A DNA stretch of 64,000 bases, taken from positions 1-64,000 of the forward strand of contig NZ_JAGHFX010000090.1 of NCBI RefSeq assembly GCF_017888565.1, read 5' to 3'. This stretch comes from Clostridium sp. (GTDB lineage: Bacteria > Bacillota > Clostridia > Clostridiales > Clostridiaceae). Position 1 is the stretch's first letter. Each line of letters begins with the position of its first letter. A program made the translations under genes and the position numbers. Of the stretch, positions 1 to 8,682 are shown piece after piece. Below the pieces are notes generated by a model. The model was given only the letters and a program-made list of their open reading frames with translations. It was not told the origin of the DNA and searched no databases.

Positions 1-142
1 TAATTATATAATTTATAAAATACTAACTATTCATAGTAATTTATAGTAATTTTATTATTTATAATAATTATTATATTTACAATATATAGTAATGACAATA
101 ACTATTTATTAAAATTTACTATATATTGCATAAAAAAAACCC

Positions 143-170
143 TTGATATTTAATTATACTATGTTATACT
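143..170 (+). promoter_or_regulatory. Probable sigma-A promoter of the HesB-like gene
   Basis: A TTGATA hexamer at 143-148 and TATACT at 165-170 are separated by 16 bases. They lie about 40 bases upstream of the start codon at 211. The rest of positions 1-200 is AT-rich with no reading frame. Confidence 0.5.
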
Positions 171-210
171 AGTGATATAAATTATCATTTAATAATAGAA
201 GGTGAATAAT

Positions 211-540
211 ATGGATAAAATAATAATAAGTGAAGAAGCATACAAAGAATTCAAATCATTTTTAGATGAAAATGAAGTTGATAACTACAGTATAAGAATT
301 AACTTAGCTGGATTTGGATGTAGTGGTCCTGCTTTCAATATATCTGTTGATGAAGCAAAAGAAGGAGACATTACTCACAAAGTTAACGACATTACTTTCG
401 TAGTAGAAGAAAAGCTAGTTGATGAATTCGGCGGCTTCAAATTACTTTCAACTGACGAAAATGAAGGAAGAGGATTGTCTCTTAAGCCAGTTATCGAAGT
501 TGAAGGCGGATGTGGATCTTGTGGTGGCGGATGTCACTAA
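211..540 (+). CDS. HesB/IscA-like iron-sulfur protein
   Basis: A 109-residue cytoplasmic protein resembling the clostridial HesB-like branch of the A-type iron-sulfur carrier family. Visible features are a beta-rich domain with GFGCSG near residue 37 and a Cys/Gly-rich tail at about 101-109 (CGSC followed by GGGCH), which offers the C-terminal cysteines expected of an A-type carrier. The frame can be opened from a GTG at 202, but that codon lies inside the ribosome binding site (GAAGGTGA), so ATG 211 is the likely start. It is a single gene with its own promoter and a following hairpin. The fold assignment is fairly secure. A role as an Fe-S carrier is inferred, since the early cysteine does not sit in a typical IscA context. 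Confidence 0.75.
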   Translation: MDKIIISEEAYKEFKSFLDENEVDNYSIRINLAGFGCSGPAFNISVDEAKEGDITHKVNDITFVVEEKLVDEFGGFKLLSTDENEGRGLSLKPVIEVEGGCGSCGGGCH

Positions 541-575
541 TTTAATTTTTAAAATTGTTATGCTTTAACATAAAG

Positions 576-606
576 AAAGCTGTATCATTATTTGATACAG
601 CTTTTT
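576..606 (+). terminator. Intrinsic terminator, probably bidirectional
   Basis: An 11-bp perfect stem (576-586 with 594-604) with a 7-base loop is followed by a T-run. It sits between the convergent HesB-like gene and map and can serve both. Confidence 0.8.
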
Positions 607-617
607 CTATTCCCTTA

Positions 618-1487
618 TTACCAAGCTATTATTTCTGCGCCATCCTCTGTTACTAATACAGTATATTCCCATTGTGCAGAATATCCACCATCCTCTGTTA
701 AAACTGTCCATTCATCATCTTCATCTACAAAAACTTCGTAAGTACCTTCATTTATCATAGGCTCTATTGTAAATATCATTCCTGGTACTAAAACCATTCC
801 TTCTCCTCTTTTGCCATAATGAGCTACAAAAGGCTCTTCATGAAATTCTATGCCTACTCCATGACCACCAAAAGCTCTTACTACTGAAAAACCATTTGCT
901 TCTGCATGTTCTTGTATCACAGCTCCTATATCACCTAGGAATCCCCATGGCTTAACCGCTTCAAACCCCTTATCTAAGCATTCCTTAGTAACTCTAACAA
1001 GCTTTGCATCCTCTTCAGTCACATTACCTATCATATACATCCTAGAGGCATCAGAATAATATCCGTTATAAATAGTCGATACATCTACATTAACTATATC
1101 CCCATCTTTTAAAACAGTATCTTCACTTGGAATACCATGACATACAACATCATTAATAGATATACAAACACTCTTTGGAAATCCCCCATAGTTTAACGGT
1201 GCCGGTATTGCCCCACTATTAACAGTAAGTTCATGAACTATTTTATTTATTTCTTCTGTAGTCATCCCAACCTTGATTTTTTCTTGAACTAAATCTAATA
1301 CTGCATTATTAATTTTAGCACTTTCTTTAATTCCTTCTATTTGTTCTTTATTTTTAATTAAATTTCTAGTTGGGACTTCATAGCCTTTTAATTTTAAACT
1401 TTCTAGTTTTTCATCAAATTCAATATGACACTTCTTGTATTTTTTACCACTTCCGCACCAACATTGATCATTTCTATTTAAATTCAT
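618..1487 (-). CDS. map: Methionine aminopeptidase type I with SEC-C motif
   Basis: Removes the initiator methionine from new proteins in the cytoplasm. The 289-residue protein starts with a SEC-C zinc motif (C9, C11, C20, H21) and continues as a pita-bread aminopeptidase. The five metal ligands are recognisable: D135 (NVDVS), D146 (YSDAS), H209 (GGHGVG), E242 (TIEPM) and E274 (QWEY). H117 in CHGIP is the conserved catalytic histidine. The frame can be extended 15 codons upstream, but AGGAGG lies six bases before the ATG at 1487 and the SEC-C motif begins directly after it, so that start is chosen. It is monocistronic and lies away from the ribosomal-protein operon where clostridia usually have another map, so this may be a second copy. 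Confidence 0.93.
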   Translation of the reverse strand: MNLNRNDQCWCGSGKKYKKCHIEFDEKLESLKLKGYEVPTRNLIKNKEQIEGIKESAKINNAVLDLVQEKIKVGMTTEEINKIVHELTVNSGAIPAPLNYGGFPKSVCISINDVVCHGIPSEDTVLKDGDIVNVDVSTIYNGYYSDASRMYMIGNVTEEDAKLVRVTKECLDKGFEAVKPWGFLGDIGAVIQEHAEANGFSVVRAFGGHGVGIEFHEEPFVAHYGKRGEGMVLVPGMIFTIEPMINEGTYEVFVDEDDEWTVLTEDGGYSAQWEYTVLVTEDGAEIIAW

Positions 1488-1789
1488 ATTAAACCTCCTA
1501 AAAATCGTATAGTCATAATATATGTATTCCATCTTATAATAGTCATTTTATATTATATTTCTACTATAACTAAATGTGGCTTAAATATTAGGAATTTATA
1601 TTAACTAATACTACTTATTATTTCTTATATTATAAATATATCATATATTCTGTATTATAAACTTAAAATTTAGTTAAAATAAGAAATCTTATTAATTTTA
1701 TTATTAATAACTTCACTATAATAAGCAAAAATATTATTTACATTTATTAAATAATTTATTAACTTTTATATCTACTAATCTATTTATTA
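1488..1789. other. Intergenic stretch without recognisable gene
   Basis: About 300 bases of very AT-rich sequence between map and the terminator of the next gene. It should hold the map promoter, but no clear -35/-10 pair, riboswitch or small reading frame with a ribosome binding site stands out. Confidence 0.5.
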
Positions 1790-1818
1790 AAAGAAAAAAA
1801 CACTCTATCTCTAGAGTA
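1790..1818 (-). terminator. Intrinsic terminator of the downstream membrane-protein gene
   Basis: On the minus strand, ACTCTA-gaga-TAGAGT (1802-1817) is followed by a long T-run. It lies 9 bases past the stop codon at 1827. Confidence 0.75.
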
Positions 1819-1826
1819 TTTCAATA

Positions 1827-2483
1827 TTAATTCTTTATAGTAAATTCATAATTTAAATATTGATCCATTATAGAATTTATACCTTCTAAAACATCTATCC
1901 AGTAATTCTTCTTAATTGTAAGTAGCTCTTTATCTTTTTCATCTACATTTTTAAATTTATTTTCGTTAAAATCTTTAAAAAACTCATCTAATTGATTAGT
2001 CATACTACTCATAGCTTTAAAATTATCTAATGTTCCATCTTCTAGAATAACCTTTTCATTACGATTTTTCATTTCAAAATTTAAGTATTCGAATAATAAA
2101 CTTTCAATTCTAAGATAAACTTCATTAGGCATCTCTTTTGATATCTTTGTTTTTTTATTTATAGATATAATTTCTTCTTTTCCATAATCTCTATAGTTTG
2201 CCCATAAATTTGTAAACTCTTCTGATATTGAACTATAACTCTTATATAATGTAAGTAACTCCTCATTATTAATACTACCTGCTTTAATGCATTGATTTAA
2301 AGTATTCAATATACCTTCATTTCTACTTCTTATTTCTTCAACACTTTTATAATTTTCTTTTCCTATTAATATTTTATAACGTGAATTCATTACCGACGTG
2401 TAAACGTTTATGGAAAGACTTATAACCAATACAATTATTATTAAAAGAATACTATTATTTTTACTTATTTTATAAGATTTCAT
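1827..2483 (-). CDS. Unknown protein with one N-terminal membrane segment
   Basis: A 218-residue protein I do not recognise. Residues about 10-32 form one hydrophobic segment (SILLIIIVLVISLSINVY). The rest is charged and probably helical, rich in Lys, Glu and Asn, and would face the outside if the segment acts as a signal anchor. There is no lipobox and no catalytic motif. The frame opens from a TTG at 2498, but a GGGGGTG ribosome binding site lies just before ATG 2483, so the shorter form is used. It stands alone between map and the MoxR/VWA operon, with its own terminator. Confidence 0.6.
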   Translation of the reverse strand: MKSYKISKNNSILLIIIVLVISLSINVYTSVMNSRYKILIGKENYKSVEEIRSRNEGILNTLNQCIKAGSINNEELLTLYKSYSSISEEFTNLWANYRDYGKEEIISINKKTKISKEMPNEVYLRIESLLFEYLNFEMKNRNEKVILEDGTLDNFKAMSSMTNQLDEFFKDFNENKFKNVDEKDKELLTIKKNYWIDVLEGINSIMDQYLNYEFTIKN

Positions 2484-2534
2484 AATGCACCCCCACAATT
2501 TTTTATTATATCATAAATTATCGCCTAATACCAG

Positions 2535-2635
2535 TATTGGGAGTATTTTGCCAAGCAAAATAATGTAAAATGAAAAACTTGAGGAAATCCGTTTTCATTT
2601 TCCACAATTTTTCACTTTACATTTCATTTCTTCAC
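2535..2635. repeat. Degenerate intergenic repeat (GTGAAAAATGAAA-type)
   Basis: A stretch built from imperfect TTTTCACT/TTTCATTT and GAAAAACTTGAGGAAATCC units. It resembles the stretch at 8521-8670 in inverted order, and shorter related pieces occur at 19435-19500 and 59948-60012. Both long copies start near GCAAAATAAT. It also separates two co-oriented genes and can fold back weakly. Confidence 0.4.
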
Positions 2636-3979
2636 TTAAAAGTATCTTCCATGTTCTTGTTGATACTCCTTAATCATTTCTAATCCAGTAGTACCACCTT
2701 CACCTTTTTCTACTTTACCTTCTATTCTTTTTATTTTTCCATAAGGATTTGTTAAAGATAATTCTTCATCTCCTGTTAACACCCAAATTGTGTTTGGATT
2801 TAAGGGCGTGATTTCTAGTTCCTTCTCACCTACTCCATCAGTAAAATATATAAGTACATGATTTCGCAATTTATTATCTCTTATATATTTAAATACCGGT
2901 GAAAATCTAGTTGATCCAATATTAGATACCCTTTTTTTAATCTCATTTTTAGATTTTATTTCATAAACACGTCTAATTTCATTATCACATTCTATTACAG
3001 TAATTTTATTAGTTCTAGTCCTAGTTATTTCTAATATTTCAATCATTATTTTATAAACTTCTTCTTCACTCATAGATGCACTAATATCTATTGCGACTAT
3101 AACCTCTGGAATACTATTAGGAAGTGTTCCTCTTATATCTAATCTTTCTGGTTGTCTTCTATTTCTTCTTGTTATAGTCTTCTTTTCTCCAGCTCTAAGA
3201 GACGGTATCAAGTTTTTTAATAATTGTTGCCATGATATTTCTGCTTTTTCTGTATATGATTTAATAATTGCTTCTATATCTTTCGGCGCTTTACCTCTAA
3301 AAGAGCTTATTGCTACCTTCTTAGTCATATCCTTTATTGAATCGTAATTTAAAGTACTTTCTTCCCAAACATCATGTGCTTTTGAAATATCTATAATTTC
3401 TCCTATAACATCACTTTTTTCACTCTTCATACTTTTAGATAACTTTGACTTTATTGCTTCTTCAATTTTTTCGGCATATACTTCAATTGCATTATCTTCT
3501 TTAAGACTTAAATTATATTCTCTATTCACCGTTTCAATTTTAAAGCTATCTGTCGGTAAATTCTTTATAAATTGATTTATAGAGATATCTAATGCTAAAT
3601 TAACAGCTGTAGTTGTATATTTATTTTTTAGATCTCTTTCTCTTTGATGATGACCATACATTATATGATATATTTCATGTTTAAAAAGAGCCTGCATTTC
3701 CTTTTTATCAAACATCAAAAATAATATTGGATTAAAATACATTTTAAATCCCTGCATCTTTGGAATAGTAGCTAAAGGCCATGTTATATTAAACCTTATA
3801 CTTCTTTCTATTTTTACTAAGAATTGTCCAAAAAAACTATCTTCACCTTCTAACATTCCTATAACAACTGATTCTACTAAAGAAAAAAATTCTCTTTCAA
3901 AATTACTATCTATCCTAGCATTTTCCTTTATATCTAAAGCTTGCTTTAATAAACTATTACGCTTATCTTCAAATAACAT
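2636..3979 (-). CDS. VWA-like metallopeptidase-domain protein (DUF2201 type)
   Basis: A 447-residue cytoplasmic protein with two recognisable parts. The N-terminal half has a zincin-like HEIYH at 101-105 followed by an H-H pair. The C-terminal half is a von Willebrand A-like domain with a MIDAS start, D298-x-S300-x-S302 (AIDISASMS). Proteins of this type are regularly encoded with MoxR-class AAA+ ATPases and are thought to work with them as metal-dependent chaperones or maturation factors. Here the MoxR-like gene is 13 bases upstream in the same operon. The substrate is unknown, and whether the zincin half is an active peptidase cannot be told. The ribosome binding site is AAGGAATGA. Confidence 0.8.
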   Translation of the reverse strand: MLFEDKRNSLLKQALDIKENARIDSNFEREFFSLVESVVIGMLEGEDSFFGQFLVKIERSIRFNITWPLATIPKMQGFKMYFNPILFLMFDKKEMQALFKHEIYHIMYGHHQRERDLKNKYTTTAVNLALDISINQFIKNLPTDSFKIETVNREYNLSLKEDNAIEVYAEKIEEAIKSKLSKSMKSEKSDVIGEIIDISKAHDVWEESTLNYDSIKDMTKKVAISSFRGKAPKDIEAIIKSYTEKAEISWQQLLKNLIPSLRAGEKKTITRRNRRQPERLDIRGTLPNSIPEVIVAIDISASMSEEEVYKIMIEILEITRTRTNKITVIECDNEIRRVYEIKSKNEIKKRVSNIGSTRFSPVFKYIRDNKLRNHVLIYFTDGVGEKELEITPLNPNTIWVLTGDEELSLTNPYGKIKRIEGKVEKGEGGTTGLEMIKEYQQEHGRYF

Positions 3980-3992
3980 ATATCATCATTCC

Positions 3993-5078
3993 TTATTCAA
4001 AAATATTAAAGAATGCATCTAAGAATGTATCTTCATTTAATAAATCATAATATAAAGCTTCACTAGAATCACTCTTAACTTCCTTCATTATACCAAGCCT
4101 TAAATCTCTTGGATAACAAGTTAATAGATTTCCAAAAAGCTTTCTATTATTTTCTGTATTATTTTCTTCTAAGTATCTTAAGGAATTCTTAGCTAAAATA
4201 TATAATCTTGAATGACTTTCTTTTCTTATTTCATCTTTTAATTCTATAGGTAAAATAATGTATGAAAATAAATCTTCTGGTTTAATTAGTGGATTTTTTA
4301 TATTCTTAATGTAATTGATAAAATCTGTTGCAATGCTTATTCCTAAATTACCTTTTACAACATTATAAAATATATCCACTGAGTAGTTATTAACGTTTTT
4401 CACATAAATATTATATGCTTTGGCAACTCTTTCCCAACTTCTTGGAGTTGCTTTTATAGTTTCTTTAGAATTTGGAGTGTTTAAATATTCTGGGAATGTT
4501 GATAAAAACTCAATTATATGATCATGAATGTTCCCATCATCACTCATAGCCCATTTAATCCATTCCTTTATATCAGAGTCTAATTCTATCCATACAAATC
4601 TATCTTCTTGAGCTTTATCCATATCAACAACTTGATAGTCACTGTCTTCAAAACCATCATATTTATTGGAAGGATTCATAGCAGCCACTATCTTAACATT
4701 ATGTTCTAACTTATATCCGTTTATTTCTCTATTTAAAATTAAATTCATAAGCTCTTGTTGAACAGCATGCTCGCATCTATTTAACTCATCTATAAATAAT
4801 AATACCCCATCATAATTTTTATTTTCTATAGCTTCTTCCATTTCAATAAGCTTATAATGAGTTGCATATTTTGTTCTTCCATTTTCAACTACTGGTAATC
4901 CGCCTATTTCACCTTCTTTTAAAAGGTTAGCATCTATATTAACTAAATAATAATTATCACTTTTACATATTCTTTTTACTAATGAAGTTTTACCTATACC
5001 AGCTTCTCCTATTATTAATGGTACACTTCCTGATTCTAAAACTAATTCTATAGTACTTATAGCTTCTGAAAATTTCAT
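3993..5078 (-). CDS. MoxR-like AAA+ ATPase
   Basis: A 361-residue AAA+ ATPase of the MoxR/dynein-related class. Walker A is GEAGIGKT at 24-31 and Walker B is LLFIDE at about 93-98. The segment AAMNPSNKYDGFE fits the sensor-1 region, and RSWERV the sensor-2 region. Such ATPases remodel a partner protein, typically a VWA-domain protein, and the VWA gene follows directly. The start has a good ribosome binding site (AGGTGA, six bases from the ATG). The DUF4116-repeat gene lies 19 bases upstream. The three genes probably form one transcript running from 5871 to 2636. Confidence 0.88.
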   Translation of the reverse strand: MKFSEAISTIELVLESGSVPLIIGEAGIGKTSLVKRICKSDNYYLVNIDANLLKEGEIGGLPVVENGRTKYATHYKLIEMEEAIENKNYDGVLLFIDELNRCEHAVQQELMNLILNREINGYKLEHNVKIVAAMNPSNKYDGFEDSDYQVVDMDKAQEDRFVWIELDSDIKEWIKWAMSDDGNIHDHIIEFLSTFPEYLNTPNSKETIKATPRSWERVAKAYNIYVKNVNNYSVDIFYNVVKGNLGISIATDFINYIKNIKNPLIKPEDLFSYIILPIELKDEIRKESHSRLYILAKNSLRYLEENNTENNRKLFGNLLTCYPRDLRLGIMKEVKSDSSEALYYDLLNEDTFLDAFFNIFE

Positions 5079-5097
5079 ATTATCACCTCTTTTTGCC

Positions 5098-5871
5098 TTA
5101 TCTTGAAAGTTTATAATCTACTAATAAAATTTTAGCCTTTTTGCTTCCATATTCTCTTATGAAATTAACTTTGTCCATTTCTAAAATTTCAAGTTCTAAA
5201 AAGTCTTTTATATACTTTTCATCTATAAGGTCTTCCTTTACTTTATCTATTACAACATTAACTACAAAATCCACATCTATAGAATCATAAACATATTTTA
5301 CAATTTTTATATTATCTCCAATTAATATTCTTAATTCATCTAAATTAAAATCGATATAGTTAATTGCCTCTTCATTTCCTCTAATCGCTTCTCTTCTAGC
5401 TTCTAAACTAGCATTATCTATAAATTTTATTGCTGCCCAATATTTTTTAATTGCTTCAATTTGAACCTTCTCAGAAGGATTTTTTATATATTTTATTGCA
5501 TCATAATCTTTAGATACAGCTTTTATTTGCATTTCCTCACTAGGATCGACTATAAATTGAATAGCCCATCCCTTTGCATTAATCGCCTCAAATTTTACCT
5601 TTTCAGTAGGATTCTTTATATATTTAAGTGAATTCCACAATAATCTAACTGCAAGTATTGCATTTTCCTCACTTAACTCTTCTATATATTCAACTGCAAG
5701 TGGATTATTTTTAATTGCTGCTTCTTTCATTTCATTAGTTGGATTTTCTATATATCTTATTGCTAACCCATTCTTTTTAACAGCTTCAAGTATTAATTCT
5801 ACACTTGGATTTTCTATATATCTTATATATAAAGGGTTATCATATATTTTTTTAAAATCATTATTTTCCAT
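5098..5871 (-). CDS. DUF4116-like repeat protein
   Basis: A 257-residue protein. The first ~170 residues are about seven tandem repeats of some 23 residues with the pattern A-x-x-Y/F-I-x-N-P-[ST]-x-E-x-x-x-x-A-[IV]-K, for example YIENPS, YIENPT, YIKNPT, FIVDPS, YIKNPS. The last third is non-repetitive and charged. Such helical repeats usually form a protein-binding scaffold. No enzymatic motif or membrane segment is visible. As first gene of the MoxR/VWA operon it may be the client or adaptor of that pair, which is inference from position only. The repeats resemble DUF4116, assigned from memory of the pattern. Confidence 0.65.
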   Translation of the reverse strand: MENNDFKKIYDNPLYIRYIENPSVELILEAVKKNGLAIRYIENPTNEMKEAAIKNNPLAVEYIEELSEENAILAVRLLWNSLKYIKNPTEKVKFEAINAKGWAIQFIVDPSEEMQIKAVSKDYDAIKYIKNPSEKVQIEAIKKYWAAIKFIDNASLEARREAIRGNEEAINYIDFNLDELRILIGDNIKIVKYVYDSIDVDFVVNVVIDKVKEDLIDEKYIKDFLELEILEMDKVNFIREYGSKKAKILLVDYKLSR

Positions 5872-6047
5872 GCCTTTTCCTTCCTATCACTTAAAATTAG
5901 TTTATTTAAAAATTAATTTTTCTAATTAATTTGTAATATCTATATTACTTATATTATACTATATTTAACTGATAATTACTATTGCTATTATTTAATAATT
6001 ATTGTTAATTAAATGGTAATAAAACAATTACATCTTAGTTTATAAAT

Positions 6048-6084
6048 AAAAAAGGTAAAAGTATCTTAAAATACCTCTACCTTT
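6048..6084 (-). terminator. Intrinsic terminator of the rhomboid-like operon
   Basis: On the minus strand a 14-bp stem with two mismatches (6071-6084 with 6051-6064) ends in a T-run. It lies just past the stop codon at 6093. Confidence 0.75.
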
Positions 6085-6092
6085 AAACTATT

Positions 6093-6887
6093 TTACTTAT
6101 GCTCGTGATCTCTTATATGGTTTATACAATAACATTGCTTTCCTGAACATTTTGAACAATATCTAAATTCCATATTTGAATCATCTTTTTCAGTTATTCC
6201 ACATACTACACATTTATGAAGAACTTCTCTTTGCTTTACTTGCGATTTAAATTTTTGTTTTCTATGATAATTTATTGTTCCACTTTTCGTTCCAGTTATT
6301 ATATCTTTTCCAAAGAATATTAAGTAATTAATAACTGGAATTAATACTAATATCATACCACTCAATGATCCTGCTGTAATAAAGTTAAAACCTATTATAA
6401 TCCAGTTGAATATCGCCAGATATTTAACTTTTATTGGTATTATATAAAATAGCAATATTTGAAAATTAGGATAAATTCTAGCAAATGCTAAGAATAAAGA
6501 AAGATTAATAAAGGTTCCTGTAGCTTTAAGTCCTGTTAAAAGCGATACTACTATGGTAGCAATCATACCTACTAAATAATATATATTTAGTTTAAATCCG
6601 CCCCACTCATTTTCAAGACCTGTTCCTGCTAAATAATAAAAATATAATGAAAAGAATAAAGAAATTATACTACTTGCTTCTGGAACAAATATAAATGTTA
6701 CAAGTCTCCATACTTCTCCCTGCATGACTCTTTGTGGAATCAATTCAATATTATTAATTAGTGTAGAGTCTCCTCCATTCATCATTGTAAGTGCAAATAC
6801 AAAAGCATTTCCTATTACAATAATAAGCATTAAGTTTCTTATATAAAACTTTCCAAACCTTCGTTCTAATTTATTTAATAAATTCAT
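6093..6887 (-). CDS. Rhomboid-like membrane protein with C-terminal zinc motif
   Basis: A 264-residue protein with about six membrane segments between residues 18 and 195, followed by a cytoplasmic tail. The layout and the WRLVTFIFVP stretch resemble the rhomboid/Der1-like superfamily. The GxSG nucleophile is not present: the matching segment reads INLSLFLAFA. Proteolytic activity is therefore doubtful. The tail has a Cys/His cluster at about 226-262 (CVVCG, then YCSKC, CYC and IRDHEHK), which fits a zinc-binding knot. It is encoded 19 bases downstream of a TetR-type regulator and likely under its control. A non-protease rhomboid homologue with a scaffold or quality-control role is the simplest reading. 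Confidence 0.6.
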   Translation of the reverse strand: MNLLNKLERRFGKFYIRNLMLIIVIGNAFVFALTMMNGGDSTLINNIELIPQRVMQGEVWRLVTFIFVPEASSIISLFFSLYFYYLAGTGLENEWGGFKLNIYYLVGMIATIVVSLLTGLKATGTFINLSLFLAFARIYPNFQILLFYIIPIKVKYLAIFNWIIIGFNFITAGSLSGMILVLIPVINYLIFFGKDIITGTKSGTINYHRKQKFKSQVKQREVLHKCVVCGITEKDDSNMEFRYCSKCSGKQCYCINHIRDHEHK

Positions 6888-6906
6888 AACTTCAAACTTA
6901 CTCCTT

Positions 6907-7467
6907 TTATAATTTATTTGTAACTATGTAAATTAAATCATCTATTGAAAATTCTTTATTTTTCATTGTTATTGTAATCATATTGCTTATTAAGAATGAA
7001 GTTAATTTTCGCGTTTCTAAATCGATAGTTATATCCTTGTTTGCTTTATGCAAATCTATTATTTCATCTACAATTATATACAAAGGATCTAAGACATCAT
7101 ATCTCTTGCACCCATGAGACTTTTCACTTTCTACATGCTTTTCACTTTTGGTCAATTCAAAAAATACTTCTTTATGATATATTAAAAACTTTTCTAGTCC
7201 TAAGTATATTAACTTTAACTTTTCATCAAATGATATTTCTTTTTCTTTTACTTCTTTTAATTCTCCTAATATTTCTATCCATCTATTATTAAATATTTCA
7301 CCAACTAATGACATTTTATTTTCAAAATAATTATAAACTGTCCCTAAAGCTATTCCACTTCTACTAGCTAGTTCTCTCATACTAAATTTACTATATCCTT
7401 GCTCCTTTAAAAGTGAATATGCTTCTCTTAATATTGTTTCTCTTGGATTTTGTAATATTTTTGGCAT
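6907..7467 (-). CDS. TetR/AcrR family transcriptional regulator
   Basis: A 186-residue DNA-binding regulator. The N-terminal helix-turn-helix is clear at about residues 24-50 (FSMRELASRSGIALGTVYNY), followed by FENK, the usual TetR signature. The C-terminal ligand-binding part is not assignable. A ribosome binding site AGGGAGG precedes the ATG. It is the first gene of a two-gene operon with the rhomboid-like protein, so it most likely represses its own operon in response to an unknown membrane-related signal. Confidence 0.88.
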   Translation of the reverse strand: MPKILQNPRETILREAYSLLKEQGYSKFSMRELASRSGIALGTVYNYFENKMSLVGEIFNNRWIEILGELKEVKEKEISFDEKLKLIYLGLEKFLIYHKEVFFELTKSEKHVESEKSHGCKRYDVLDPLYIIVDEIIDLHKANKDITIDLETRKLTSFLISNMITITMKNKEFSIDDLIYIVTNKL

Positions 7468-7588
7468 GAAACTCCCTCCCTTATAATATAGTTTATATTA
7501 ATATTCTTATATTATCAACCAAGTAAACTTCGTTTATTGACTTTCCATTTATTTACAGTTATTATTATGTTAAGTATAATAATATTAT

Positions 7589-7660
7589 ATAAGTTGCTGT
7601 ATAAATCTTATCCAAGAAAAGCTTTTATACTTAATAAAAAATTTATCAAAAGCAACTTAT
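7589..7660. repeat. Nested inverted repeat upstream of the amidase gene
   Basis: A 10-bp perfect inverted repeat (7589-7598 with 7651-7660, ATAAGTTGCT/AGCAACTTAT) encloses a second one (7599-7605 with 7624-7630, GTATAAA/TTTATAC). It lies between the divergent TetR and amidase genes, so it could be an operator region or an RNA hairpin in the amidase leader. Confidence 0.45.
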
Positions 7661-7698
7661 AAAAACAAACTACTATACTTAAATAAGAGGTATGTATT

Positions 7699-8520
7699 AT
7701 GGAAAATCAAAAGTTCAATATCGCATACAAAAGAAAACTTCTCTATAAACGAAAAAGAAAAAGAAAATTAATATTACGTCTTTCCCTTATATTAAGTGCT
7801 TTTTGTATCTTATCATTAATTTTATTATTAAATAGTAAAATTAACAACAATAATAATTATATCAATAAAAAAGTAACAACCTCTTCTTCTACCGAAAATG
7901 AATTTATAGTTTGTATTGATCCAGGACATGGTGATTGGGATGCAGGGACAAAAGGTACTAGCGGAGTTCTTGAAAAAGATATAGTGTTAAATATAGCACT
8001 TAAACTTGGACAATTATTAGAATCTAATGGAGTAAAAGTTGTTTACACAAGAACTAATGACTCACTTCCTTGGCTGGAAACAGCTAATGATAGTTTAAAA
8101 GAAAGAATTAAGATATCTGAAGTATTTGAAGCAGATTTATTTATATCACTACATTGTAATAGTAATTATGATGACTTAGAATCTAAGGGATTGGAATCTT
8201 GGTATAAGCCTTCTAGTGAAGCTAGTAAAAACTTAGCACTAACTATCCAAAATGCTCTATTAAAATTAAGATATACAGATGATAGAGGATTAAAAACTTA
8301 TAAAAATAAAGATGATGCTCTTGCTGTTTTAGAATTAAATTCAAGTGTTCCAGTCTTAATAGAACTTGGATTTTTAAGCAATTACACTGATGAAAGATTT
8401 TTAAAATCTAATCGAGGCCAAGAGTCTTCTGCAAAAGCTATAAATGAAGCAATTTTGAGTTATATTGAAAATAATAAGGAGGACTTGCTAAAAGCTCGAG
8501 AAAATAAGAAAAATCAATGA
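7699..8520 (+). CDS. N-acetylmuramoyl-L-alanine amidase (Amidase_3)
   Basis: A 273-residue zinc amidase that cuts the bond between muramic acid and L-alanine in peptidoglycan. A Lys/Arg-rich start (residues 10-27) precedes one hydrophobic segment at about 28-45, giving a membrane anchor or signal peptide. The catalytic domain begins near residue 69 and shows the zinc ligands H77 (DPGHG), E92 (LEKDI) and H152 (SLHCN), and the catalytic E222 (PVLIELGF). It resembles CwlD/CwlC-type enzymes. There is no cell-wall-binding repeat, so it probably acts close to the membrane. It has its own unit between two convergent or divergent neighbours. Confidence 0.9.
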   Translation: MENQKFNIAYKRKLLYKRKRKRKLILRLSLILSAFCILSLILLLNSKINNNNNYINKKVTTSSSTENEFIVCIDPGHGDWDAGTKGTSGVLEKDIVLNIALKLGQLLESNGVKVVYTRTNDSLPWLETANDSLKERIKISEVFEADLFISLHCNSNYDDLESKGLESWYKPSSEASKNLALTIQNALLKLRYTDDRGLKTYKNKDDALAVLELNSSVPVLIELGFLSNYTDERFLKSNRGQESSAKAINEAILSYIENNKEDLLKARENKKNQ

Positions 8521-8670
8521 ATTGCAAAATAATTTATTAGTGAAAAAATGAAAGAACTGAGGTTGTTTTACTACGCAAAACTTAAAATGTATAAGTTGTA
8601 ATCACTTTCTATTCAAAAATCCTTCAAGGATTTTTTCCTCAACTTTTTCACTCTTTCATTTTTTCGCTAT
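8521..8670. repeat. Palindromic intergenic repeat with terminator hairpin
   Basis: The outer parts GTGAAAAAATGAAAGA (from about 8541) and TCTTTCATTTTTTCGC (to about 8666) are near-perfect inverted copies. It shares GCAAAATAAT and the GAGGAAA/TTTTTCCTC units with 2535-2635. It resembles a small MITE-like or REP-like element. No coding capacity is seen. Confidence 0.4.
8615..8636. terminator. Bidirectional intrinsic terminator
   Basis: AAAAATCC (8615-8622) pairs with GGATTTTT (8628-8635) around a TTCAA loop, with T-rich sequence on both strands. It sits between the convergent amidase and CLC genes. Confidence 0.6.
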
Positions 8671-8682
8671 TCACTTTTCTTT

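Noticed and set aside
5098-5871. Regular ~69-base periodicity that could suggest a CRISPR-like array
   Set aside because: The period is the coding repeat of the DUF4116-like protein. The DNA copies are divergent and there are no unique spacers between identical repeats.
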